From assembly GCA_047629355.1 (NCBI GenBank), contig JBLHWU010000238.1, positions 1 to 9,109 of the forward strand: a stretch of 9,109 nucleotides of DNA. Reading direction: 5' to 3'. The notes beneath the pieces were generated by a model that made no database searches, was not told where the DNA came from, and saw nothing but the letters and a program-made list of their open reading frames with translations. This stretch comes from CAYUNA01 sp047629355 (GTDB lineage: Bacteria > Bacteroidota > Bacteroidia > Chitinophagales > Saprospiraceae). Positions 1-5,966 of this stretch are shown in pieces. Each line of letters starts with the position of its first letter. Within the stretch, counting starts at the first letter, position 1. The position numbers and the translations under genes were made by a program.

Positions 1-1
1 A

Positions 2-70
2 GGGCTGCTTGTACATGTTTACGGACGTTTTGCAGCAGCTTTAATGATTATGACTTGGGACATTTTTTAA
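2..70 (+). CDS. Possible C-terminal end of a gene cut by the window edge
   Basis: The frame starting at base 2 is open from the window edge to a TAA at 68-70 and gives about 22 residues, including GRFAAALMIMTWDIF. The residues look protein-like (basic, small and hydrophobic, ending in an aromatic stretch) rather than random. The piece is too short to name a family; a transposase tail is one possibility, but nothing seen here proves it. No start can be judged because the gene would lie outside the window. Confidence 0.25.
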   Translation, partial: GLLVHVYGRFAAALMIMTWDIF

Positions 71-129
71 TACTGGTTACATATCTTGTTTTTTATAATT
101 CACTAAATTCAACTCTTAGTTGGCATTAG

Positions 130-250
130 TATATCACCAATATCAAGTTGGAAGGTCCCAATGGTGAAATCTTTGAAGACAAAGTACAATTAAATACTAG
201 AGGACCGTTAGGTATCTCCTTGATCGATGAAGAAATGGAAGATTTGTTTA
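130..250 (+). other. Orphan open stretch, probable gene fragment
   Basis: Right after a TAG at 127-129 the same frame stays open and reads ITNIKLEGPNGEIFEDKV and then a short acidic segment, before reaching a run of ten T (251-260). The composition looks like real protein sequence, but there is no start codon at its head and the frame runs into the leader of the next gene. I read it as a leftover of a decayed secreted or lipoprotein gene. I cannot name the family. Confidence 0.2.
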
Positions 251-277
251 TTTTTTTTTTAGAAATCCTTACTGATT

Positions 278-725
278 ATGAATTTATATCAAACCCAATA
301 TTTTAGACTTATTCTATCCCTTGCATGGATAGTTATTTTGCTATCCGCTTGCAATAATGATGAGCCGTCTCCTTTCATTACTCCAGATTATGGATATGTG
401 GCGCATATTGATTCTCCCATAGAGAATAGTACCTTTCATCTAGGGGATACTTTGCCAATATCTATTAGCTATTTGAGTTAAACTGGCGAGATTGTACACT
501 ACAGTAAGTGTGGAAATCTACAATGCTGATAACCATTCAAACCAGCTTTATAGCGTGCAATCACATCAACACGTACTTGAAAGATTTGATTACGAAGACA
601 AGTTTGTTTTAAAGGATTCAATAGCAACAATCAGTTCAAATAATCCAAATTGGATACTTGAAGTCTCTATGTGGGGACATGAAACCAATCCAGATACAGT
701 TTCATCGATTATTCAATTTAAATAA
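278..725 (+). pseudogene. Lipoprotein pseudogene, split by a stop codon and a frameshift
   Basis: The ATG at 278 opens a lipoprotein signal peptide with lipobox LLSAC (Cys about residue 25), followed by a Ser/Pro-rich linker and HIDSPIENSTFHLGDTLPI. The frame stops at TAA 479-481. Beyond the stop the same frame still reads TGEIVHY, and the next frame then carries the rest, TVSVEIYNADN to SMWGHETNPDTVSSIIQFK, ending at TAA 723-725. Stitched together the parts give one lipoprotein of about 150 residues with an Ig-like beta-strand pattern, resembling small Bacteroidota lipoproteins of the DUF4625 type (inference from the pattern, not a search). One nonsense codon plus one frameshift near 500 indicate a dead gene. 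The downstream half (from the TTG at 492) is unlikely to be a gene of its own because it begins inside a domain. Confidence 0.7.
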
Positions 726-731
726 CATAAT

Positions 732-848
732 GTTGGGTATTCCGATGCCATCGGTTCTACGTTACTTATGGTGAATTGCCTAAGTATCTTCGGAGATACT
801 GTAAGTAGAGCAAACGGCGGGGGGACGCCCTATCCACAAACGTTGAGA
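732..848. repeat. Structured intergenic element with three inverted repeats
   Basis: The spacer between the lipoprotein pseudogene and the convergent membrane-protein gene is rich in symmetry. CCGATG-C-CATCGG lies near 741-753. A perfect 7-bp hairpin AGTATCT-TCGG-AGATACT lies at 783-800. A GGCG/CGCC pair encloses a G-run near 820-833. The stretch begins with GTTGGGT (732) and ends with AACGTTG (about 840-846). There is no T-run after the hairpin on either strand, so a simple intrinsic terminator is unlikely. It has the look of a dispersed intergenic repeat, but only one copy is in the window. Confidence 0.4.
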
Positions 849-887
849 AAGCACCGATTATGACAAGCGCGACGAGTATAGAGTAAA

Positions 888-1817
888 TCAGGGTAAATTT
901 GGTTTACTGTCCTTTATTTGATTAGACACGGCATTTTTTTCATATAGATTATGAATGATTAAGAGGATATACCCAAATAAAACGGCACTAATGATTAGCA
1001 GATTGTTAACGATGCCATCTGCTAAAAAAGAGACTTTAATTAATATTGTAGAGATTACAAATCCTGAGTTCCTAATAATTTTATGAAATTTGTCAGAGTA
1101 AAAAAAAGAAAAAAGTAGTAGCAATACGTCAACAATTATCAAGACAGAGAAAAATTCATCAAAGAAAATATTATTTATCTTTTTAAATTCTAAAATTCCA
1201 TTGGCATAATTGTTAAAGGTTATTGCCCCCCAGTTTATAAGTGTATAAAAAGCTAAAATGACTAAAATGGGAACTAAAATAACCGCTAATAATTTTTTTA
1301 GAAGTACGAATTTTCTAATATTGAAACCTTCTTTGTTAAGCTTCTCAATCGAGGTGTAATCTGTCTTTCTAATACTTTGGTAAAACAGGAATATCAGAAA
1401 AAATAGAATTAAGGAGGTTAAAACATCAAAAGTGAACTGCAAGTCATTTTTATCTTGAAACCAATCTGAGGTCAGTTCGACATAAGCAATATCCTTGAAA
1501 ATTCGTCGGATTACAATTAGAGTAATAATTTCATATTGTTTTCCAATATATACCGTAATTGATTTTGGTAAAAAATAAATTAATAGATAGACCTCATAAA
1601 GCAAGATGAAAGAAAAGGGCGTATAAATTGCTGCGATTGGATTTTTAAAAAATTTCTGTTCCAATTCTATGAATCCTTGGGCATTAAGTAGAATTAATAA
1701 AAGATGTATTAGGTAACTAACGATAGCAACAATGAGTGTTATTTTTTCTACACGATGCTTTACGTTAGTTGACAATAAAACATTGAAACTTCTTTTTATA
1801 ATATTTTGAATATTCAT
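888..1817 (-). CDS. Multi-pass inner-membrane protein of unknown function
   Basis: A 309-residue protein with about seven hydrophobic segments: roughly residues 27-46, 62-84, 129-147, 172-196, 222-241, 252-268 and 271-290. A basic, partly amphipathic stretch around residues 90-110 (IGKQYEIITLIVIRRIFKD) lies between the second and third segments and looks like the most conserved part. Charged loops are lysine-rich and the C-terminus is polar. I do not recognise the family and see no catalytic or transport motif. The start at 1817 is the only ATG fitting the first membrane segment; its leader is an AAAT tandem repeat without a Shine-Dalgarno sequence, as is normal for this phylum. It lies 169 nt downstream of the SGNH hydrolase gene on the same strand, and a stem-loop between them suggests separate transcripts. 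Confidence 0.75.
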   Translation of the reverse strand: MNIQNIIKRSFNVLLSTNVKHRVEKITLIVAIVSYLIHLLLILLNAQGFIELEQKFFKNPIAAIYTPFSFILLYEVYLLIYFLPKSITVYIGKQYEIITLIVIRRIFKDIAYVELTSDWFQDKNDLQFTFDVLTSLILFFLIFLFYQSIRKTDYTSIEKLNKEGFNIRKFVLLKKLLAVILVPILVILAFYTLINWGAITFNNYANGILEFKKINNIFFDEFFSVLIIVDVLLLLFSFFYSDKFHKIIRNSGFVISTILIKVSFLADGIVNNLLIISAVLFGYILLIIHNLYEKNAVSNQIKDSKPNLP

Positions 1818-1920
1818 TCCATTTTATTTATTTATTGTGCTTCGTTCTGGCATAAATGGCGCGAGGGCATCATAGCCTTCATTAGCGTTTTATATTTTGT
1901 GTGTGTCCAGAATAAGGGCG

Positions 1921-1959
1921 TTTAAGGGAGAAAAAAATTGGGTTTTTCTCTTTCTTAAA
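1921..1959 (-). terminator. Imperfect stem-loop downstream of the SGNH hydrolase gene
   Basis: Outer arms TTTAAG (1921-1926) and CTTAAA (1954-1959) and inner arms GAGAAAAA (1928-1935) and TTTTTCTC (1943-1950) form an A/T-rich stem with a 7-nt loop. On the minus strand it lies about 28 nt beyond the stop of the hydrolase gene. The 3' arm contains a T-rich stretch but the stem has little G/C, so terminator function is plausible but weak. Confidence 0.4.
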
Positions 1960-1986
1960 GCACCTGAGTAACTACAAAACGTAGCT

Positions 1987-3351
1987 TTAGAGAATAGTTA
2001 ATTTCCGGACGGAAACTTTATTGCCGATACGAGCTTGCAAAATATACAGCCCACTTTTCAAATTGGAAACATCTATCGTTTCATGAAGAGCGGGCATGCT
2101 CTGTATTGTTAAGTCTTTGCCGATAATATCTTGGATCGTTAGTTCCTCAATTTGCTCCTCCGATTGAATTTGGATTTGAGCCTTTGCTGGATTAGGGTAG
2201 AAACTAAATAAATCCTCATTTACAATTTCAATAGTATTGTTAATTACTGCTTCCTTTTGTAAAGTGTAATCCGCTATCAGGTTTCCATTCAACAAAATAT
2301 CAACATTAAATATACCTGCTGCTACGTCAAATAAATCTATATTTAATGGGTAGGTTGAGGTTTGGTTGACACATTCATTGATTTCAACAGTCATCGAAAT
2401 AGGTGCTAAGCTATTTATAACCTGATTCCCATTCTGATAAATGATGTATTTCAAATTAGTATTGATATTGGATTGTGAGCTATATCCTATATATGCGAAG
2501 TCAAACGTTGTATTTAATGTATTGTTTGCAATTAAGCTATTTAATTCTGACGCTGAATTGTTTAATTTTGCTCTAAATACATCTGCTACAGTATCTTCCA
2601 AAGTTCCAGTATGAATTAAATTCAAGGTAACATACTCATTATAGGCTTCAAATGCTTTTTCCTGCAGGTATGCCGCATTTGCTGAGGTAAGAGAACCTGT
2701 AAAGGTCAAGCCAACTGGAGATTTATCAAAAATGGTAGCGTAAAATACGCAAGCAGCTAAGTAACTACCCGCATAAGAAGGATGACTTCCGTCGGGGTCG
2801 TATAAATCTACAAAGTCGTTATCATCCCGTACTTTTTTCCAAGCCGCACCAACTGGTGAAACTTCAGTGTCCAATATATTTGCCATGGTATTATAGCCAT
2901 CGGTAGTTAGTTGCTGATGCTCGTTGTAAGGATAACTGCCGTTGTTTTCCCGTCCCCATGTCATATAAAAAATAGTTTTGTTTAAGCAAGGAGCATCTTC
3001 ATTGATGAGTTGAATTAATTGCTCTGCCCCCTTATAAAATTCTAAATAATGGTAGGCAGGTCTAAGGCTATGGTCTTGTAAAACCACATGGTCCCAATCC
3101 TCACTTTGTATTTTATTGATAGAAAGTGCACTTACTGCATGTTCAATAAGTTTATGACCACCTGGCGTATTTCGGTCATGAATCAACGTATCTCCATTAG
3201 ATAGTGCCAATTGTTCAACGATATCTGGCATATCAGAATAGTAAGTATAGCTATTGCCCAAAAACAAAACCTTTTTAGTGGTTTGGGCTTTCAGCATAAA
3301 GACACTGAGAATTAAAGTTAAAGTTAAAGTAAGGAGTAATTTTTTATTCAT
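1987..3351 (-). CDS. Secreted SGNH/GDSL-type hydrolase with T9SS C-terminal sorting domain
   Basis: A 454-residue secreted enzyme. Residues 1-22 are a Sec signal peptide (KK, then a Leu/Thr core, likely cleavage at KA-Q). The hydrolase domain begins at once: block I VLFLGNSYT with nucleophile Ser34, block II glycine in NTPGGHKL (64-65), block III-like VVLQDHSLRP (about 89-98, with Gln in place of the usual Asn) and block V DGSHPS with Asp187 and His190. These are the hallmarks of the SGNH fold (esterases, often acting on acetylated carbohydrates); the actual substrate is not visible. A beta-rich middle region (about 260-370) follows. Residues 384-454, from FYPNPAK to KLTIL, match the type A sorting domain that directs export and surface attachment by the type IX system. 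The gene appears intact. An (ACTTTA)3 repeat lies in the signal-peptide codons. Confidence 0.9.
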   Translation of the reverse strand: MNKKLLLTLTLTLILSVFMLKAQTTKKVLFLGNSYTYYSDMPDIVEQLALSNGDTLIHDRNTPGGHKLIEHAVSALSINKIQSEDWDHVVLQDHSLRPAYHYLEFYKGAEQLIQLINEDAPCLNKTIFYMTWGRENNGSYPYNEHQQLTTDGYNTMANILDTEVSPVGAAWKKVRDDNDFVDLYDPDGSHPSYAGSYLAACVFYATIFDKSPVGLTFTGSLTSANAAYLQEKAFEAYNEYVTLNLIHTGTLEDTVADVFRAKLNNSASELNSLIANNTLNTTFDFAYIGYSSQSNINTNLKYIIYQNGNQVINSLAPISMTVEINECVNQTSTYPLNIDLFDVAAGIFNVDILLNGNLIADYTLQKEAVINNTIEIVNEDLFSFYPNPAKAQIQIQSEEQIEELTIQDIIGKDLTIQSMPALHETIDVSNLKSGLYILQARIGNKVSVRKLTIL

Positions 3352-3369
3352 TTTTTTTGATTTTTATGA

Positions 3370-3400
3370 CAATTTAAAAATGTCGATTCGTTGAGGTCAA
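3370..3400 (-). promoter_or_regulatory. Candidate Bacteroidota-type promoter for the SGNH hydrolase gene
   Basis: Read on the minus strand, TTGAC (plus 3396-3400) is followed about 20 nt later by TAAATTG (plus 3370-3376). This approximates the Bacteroidota -33 TTG / -7 TAnnTTTG pattern and lies about 20-50 nt before the ATG at 3351. The -7 match is imperfect, so this is a suggestion only. Confidence 0.3.
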
Positions 3401-3428
3401 CTATTTAAAAACCCAAGTGCAGAGAGCT

Positions 3429-3752
3429 TTATTCACAAATCTCATCAATCCACTTCTGGTCAATCTTACCCACATCATTGATATGAAAAACCGCACCAAT
3501 AGAACAACCATTTGGGCCAACTGAATCTATCAAATATCTATAATCAAATCCCATATCAATCGGTTCACCCAATATCGTTTTCACATAGGAAGTATCTACT
3601 TCCAATTTCATTAATTCAACAACCTTATTCAAGCTATCATAATCATTGTGTTTTTGATAATGTTGTCCATATTTTTCAATTTCTGTTATGCTCAGACACC
3701 CAAATAATGATAGGACAATTACAAATAAAAAATAATTTTTGCACTTTTTCAT
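3429..3752 (-). CDS. Small lipoprotein with a BamE/SmpA-like sequence pattern
   Basis: A 107-residue lipoprotein: MKKCKNYFLFVIVLSLFGC is a lipoprotein signal peptide with lipobox LFGC (Cys19). The mature part is short and ends in WIDEICE. The segment LEVDTSYVKTILGEPIDMG, then FDYRYL, then GAVFHIND-GKID, follows the helix/LGEP/strand layout of the BamE/SmpA fold (weak inference). I chose the ATG at 3752 because the signal peptide begins there. The frame stays open to a GTG at 3854, but that extension would bury the signal peptide and runs through a palindrome and into the yggS remnant. It lies 77 nt upstream of the SGNH hydrolase gene on the same strand and may share a transcript with it. Function unknown. 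Confidence 0.75.
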   Translation of the reverse strand: MKKCKNYFLFVIVLSLFGCLSITEIEKYGQHYQKHNDYDSLNKVVELMKLEVDTSYVKTILGEPIDMGFDYRYLIDSVGPNGCSIGAVFHINDVGKIDQKWIDEICE

Positions 3753-3772
3753 AATATCTAAATTTCTTTGCA

Positions 3773-3799
3773 TTAAACCCGCTCGCGCGAGAGTTAAAC
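3773..3799. repeat. GC-rich palindrome framed by TTAAAC direct repeats
   Basis: The perfect 10-bp palindrome CTCGCGCGAG (3782-3791) stands out in A/T-rich DNA. TTAAAC occurs on each side (3773-3778 and 3794-3799), 21 nt apart. It lies about 30 nt upstream of the minus-strand lipoprotein start and could be an operator or a mobile-repeat footprint. Confidence 0.5.
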
Positions 3800-3865
3800 T
3801 TTCTTTATATTTCAATATTTTCCATAAAGGTACAAAAAAGCGGTAATTGCTCACCTAAAACCGCC

Positions 3866-4208
3866 TTGTTCAATAAGAAGCAAAGGGATATCATAAATGT
3901 ATTAGTATTTAATCCGCAACCTCATCTTGTCGCCATATTTTAGGCGAAACCAAATTTGAATTGGCGGAAATCTCCCAACTATTGCCGACCGATATTTATC
4001 TAAATATGGAAACTGTCAATATTGTTGGTGTGATGGGGATAGCGACGTTTTTACTAAGGAGCAAGTTCGGTAAGGATTCAGTTACCTGAAAGACATTTTC
4101 GACACTTTACAGAATTTTCGATAGGCATGTCGGGGGATTACCGAATTGCGGTAGAAGAGGGGGAGGACGATGGTAAGGATAGGGGCTTTGTTGTTTGAGA
4201 AGCGTTAA
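3866..4208 (+). pseudogene. yggS: Degraded 3' half of a YggS/PLPBP family gene (PLP homeostasis protein)
   Basis: No single frame is long, but consecutive frames read the C-terminal half of a YggS-type pyridoxal-phosphate-binding protein. FNKKQRDIINVL (from about 3869) is followed by GETKF (3943-3957) and NIVGVMGIATF (4018-4050) in the next frame up to a TGA at 4087. KDIFDTLQNF (4089-4118) comes in a third frame, the signature IGMSGDYRIAVEEG (4121-4162) in a fourth, and TMVRIGALLFEKR with its own stop TAA (4167-4208) after another shift. The order and spacing match family members, in which the GMSGDY...AxEEGxTMVRIG block is the C-terminal signature. The N-terminal half, including the PLP-binding lysine, is absent. 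At least four frame changes show long-term decay. The remnant is divergent to the neighbouring minus-strand lipoprotein gene, which probably replaced its 5' part by rearrangement. Confidence 0.85.
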
Positions 4209-4224
4209 ATTTATTCAAAAAAAA

Positions 4225-4328
4225 ATGAAGAATATCGGTATAGCGTGTTGTTATCTTGGCATTTTTTGTTTAAATACTCTTTCCAGAAGCCTGACTTATT
4301 TTTAATATTGGTTTTCAAACGGGATTAA
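4225..4328 (+). pseudogene. Decayed start of a secreted-protein gene downstream of the yggS remnant
   Basis: ATG 4225, 16 nt after the yggS stop, opens MKNIGIACCYLGIFCLNTLS, a convincing signal-peptide shape, but the frame stops at 4303-4305. A shift near 4284 continues as QKPDLFLILVFKRD to TAA 4326-4328, reproducing the SxQ-type start expected just after a Bacteroidota signal peptide. I read it as the beginning of a second gene of the former yggS operon that has lost its body. It is short, so chance is possible. Confidence 0.35.
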
Positions 4329-4745
4329 TCGCGCTTACCTTGCAGTCCACTAATATCCTACATTTTTCTCTGCGTATTATTTTTTGTATCTCTTTCTAAA
4401 TGAAAATTAGATAGGATGGTTACACGGATTTGACGGATAAAACGGATTTTAAAAAATAGGTCAGTTGCAATTTTAAAAAAAATACATTAAACCTACATTA
4501 AATCCGTTCAATCCCGTTTAATCTGCGTAACCATCCTGCCACGTTATGCATTCTATAATCTGTTAAAACCACCCCGTTTCGACAATTAATGAATCTATTT
4601 TCTGTTACAAAACTGATGATTGTACATTAAGCAGTTACAGACGGTATTTAAGATTGAGCTAAACAAAAACATTTTTCTAAACCGCATTTATTAACATAGG
4701 ATTGTTGCCCATATTAGAAGTAATAAATCTTTCAAAATTAAGAGC
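4329..4745. other. Non-coding stretch with one large inverted repeat
   Basis: Apart from the inverted repeat at 4413-4537, no reading frame, tRNA-like fold or clear promoter is visible. The part from 4541 to 4745 is A/T-rich and must contain the leader of the secreted-protein gene that starts at 4746, but no good -33/-7 pair could be placed. Confidence 0.5.
4413..4537. repeat. Imperfect 40-nt inverted repeat built of 9-nt ACGGAT units
   Basis: The left arm 4413-4452 and right arm 4498-4537 are reverse complements with a perfect 11-nt tip (AGGATGGTTAC / GTAACCATCCT), then scattered mismatches and a 1-nt shift. The left arm contains ACGGAT at 4424, 4433 and 4442, an exact 9-nt period; the right arm has degenerate versions of the same unit on the opposite strand. 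The central 45 nt is A/T-rich and non-coding. The structure suits a REP-like or MITE-like dispersed element without its own gene. Confidence 0.75.
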
Positions 4746-4886
4746 ATGAAAGCATTGAAATGGTTGCTTCTCATAAGAATAACGCTATGTTTTTCTACAA
4801 AATACACAAGTGCAAAAACGGCATTGGACTCCATCGCATTTCGCGTGTTGGTGAAAGAAAAAAAGGCTGACTTGACCGGTATTTAA
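4746..4886 (+). pseudogene. 5' part of a secreted-protein gene, ended by an in-frame TAA
   Basis: ATG 4746 opens MKALKWLLLIRITLCFS, a Sec signal peptide followed by TSAKTALDSIAFRVLVKEKK, then TAA at 4884-4886. The same frame resumes immediately (NNYSQA) into the ATG at 4905, so the next reading frame is the continuation of this gene, not a separate one. The leader before 4746 is A/T-rich, as for other genes here. A single base change at 4884-4886 would restore one secreted protein of about 239 residues. Confidence 0.6.
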
Positions 4887-4904
4887 AATAATTATTCGCA
4901 AGCA

Positions 4905-5486
4905 ATGGGTGCTTTAGAATTAAAATTCAAAGCCGTCAATCTCCTTTTAAAAAATCCTGCGTCCACTGATCGCCAAATCATGAACGCATGGATGCAAAAA
5001 ATGGAGCTCAAAGATGACCTAACAAGAATTGAACGGACGCTCAAAATCGGCTTGGATAAAGTTCGTTACCGCAAAGGTTTGGAACTTATCAAATTGATGT
5101 ATGAAAAAATATTGGGGCTTGACCACCATTTTCATTCCTTGCAAACTTATCAAAATGTGATGCAACTCTCAAACCCGAACGCTTATCCAGAATTTCAAGT
5201 AACTAAAGAAGTTTTGAATGAACGTTTGAAAAAGAAAACTGCCGTTAAACTTCTTGCGATACTGGGTTCTAACCCATTCTTATCTGCTTCCGTTTCTTTA
5301 GTTGCGTCCGTTTTGGGGGATGGTGAACCGAAGGAAAAAGAGAGAGATTTGGAAAAAATATCGTGCATTTTGGATTTTACTGTCCGCATGAATGCCGATT
5401 TGAATACCATTTATTATGAGACGGGATTTTTAAAAGCGAGCAATACTAGTTTGAAAGAAGAATGCAATTTTTCAAGACCAATTTAA
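4905..5486 (+). CDS. Uncharacterised protein, main body of the interrupted secreted-protein gene
   Basis: 193 residues if translated from the ATG at 4905. It is mostly helical and charged (residues 1-70, with ALELKFKAVNLLLKNP and LTRIERTLKIGLDKV). A hydrophobic patch lies at about 113-138 (AVKLLAILGSNPFLSASVSL) and the C-terminal part has FTVRMNADLNTIYYETGFL. No enzyme motif is visible and I do not recognise the family. The frame is continuous with the signal-peptide segment at 4746 apart from one TAA, so the ATG at 4905 is probably an internal methionine. Translation from it would yield a protein without its export signal. The end CNFSRPI is abrupt: one extra T in the TTTTT run at about 5468 would join this frame to the next one. 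Confidence 0.55.
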   Translation: MGALELKFKAVNLLLKNPASTDRQIMNAWMQKMELKDDLTRIERTLKIGLDKVRYRKGLELIKLMYEKILGLDHHFHSLQTYQNVMQLSNPNAYPEFQVTKEVLNERLKKKTAVKLLAILGSNPFLSASVSLVASVLGDGEPKEKERDLEKISCILDFTVRMNADLNTIYYETGFLKASNTSLKEECNFSRPI

Positions 5487-5752
5487 AATTAAAGGAATTA
5501 GACTTATCATTTTTCAAAAATAGAAAATCAGTTTGGATTGATGAAAATCAAGCTGCAAAGGTTCAACATTATTTAAGAATTGAAACGCCTATTTTTAATG
5601 CAAGTAACACACTTTGTTATCTAAATGCCTATTTTATTTGTAATAGAGTAGATGAATGTGGTGGTAGCATTACAGCTATTTATCAAAAAAAAATGAAATA
5701 TGGCATCAAATTCACGTATCAGTCATGGAATCTTAAATTTAATTATTCCTAA
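5462..5752 (+). CDS. Small hypothetical protein overlapping the upstream gene
   Basis: 96 residues from ATG 5462, overlapping the end of the previous frame by 25 nt in another frame. It starts with a Lys/Leu-rich segment and ends with ECGGSITAIYQKKMKYGIKF and an aromatic-rich tail (SWNLKFNYS). Three cysteines (CYLNAYFIC and DEC) are present, with no recognisable motif. It is more A/T-rich than the gene before it. It may be translated by coupling from the overlap, be the frameshifted tail of the upstream gene, or be a remnant. There is no signal peptide. Confidence 0.4.
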   Translation: MQFFKTNLKLKELDLSFFKNRKSVWIDENQAAKVQHYLRIETPIFNASNTLCYLNAYFICNRVDECGGSITAIYQKKMKYGIKFTYQSWNLKFNYS

Positions 5753-5801
5753 CTTAACAATTTACACCCAATCCTCATCTGCCTTTTTTACACCCACCTG
5801 A

Positions 5802-5864
5802 CAGATTTTCCACCTTTCCCAACCCAAAAAAACCTTCCTTTGCCCAAAATCTGACAATCCGTCA
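5802..5864. promoter_or_regulatory. Inverted repeats upstream of the groES promoter, possible activator sites
   Basis: CTGACA occurs twice (5798-5803 and 5851-5856). CAGATTTT (5802-5809) is the exact inverse of AAAATCTG (5846-5853), and TGAC-AATCC-GTCA forms a small palindrome at 5852-5864. They lie 12 nt or more upstream of the candidate -24 element, a suitable place for an activator. No CIRCE (TTAGCACTC-N9-GAGTGCTAA) is present. Confidence 0.4.
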
Positions 5865-5875
5865 TTTTTCACCCC

Positions 5876-5892
5876 TTGGCACATTCTATGTA
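5876..5892 (+). promoter_or_regulatory. Candidate -24/-12 (sigma-54-like) promoter of groES-groEL
   Basis: TTGGCAC at 5876-5882 matches the -24 box of sigma-54 promoters exactly. GG at 5878-5879 is followed by exactly 10 nt and then GT at 5890-5891, where the consensus has GC. The predicted start would be near 5902, giving a leader of about 65 nt before groES. A -33/-7 primary-sigma pair is not evident in the same region. The -12 mismatch keeps this tentative. Confidence 0.45.
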
Positions 5893-5966
5893 CAGGGTAT
5901 AGTGTCTGCAATCGTAAAATTTCAGACAACAACACAAAATTTAATTAACTTAAAAATAATAAAACT

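Noticed and set aside
732..848. Integron attC site
   Set aside because: GTTGGGT fits a GTTRRRY core, but no matching RYYYAAC lies at the proper opposite end and no integrase or cassette array is visible.
3512..3754. Plus-strand frame opposite the small lipoprotein
   Set aside because: The minus strand has a signal peptide, lipobox and coherent mature domain; the plus frame has none.
3753..3854. N-terminal extension of the small lipoprotein to a GTG at 3854
   Set aside because: It would put 34 residues in front of a clear lipoprotein signal peptide and crosses a palindrome, so the ATG at 3752 is preferred.
5753..5966. CIRCE/HrcA operator before groES
   Set aside because: No TTAGCACTC or GAGTGCTAA half-site is present in the upstream region.
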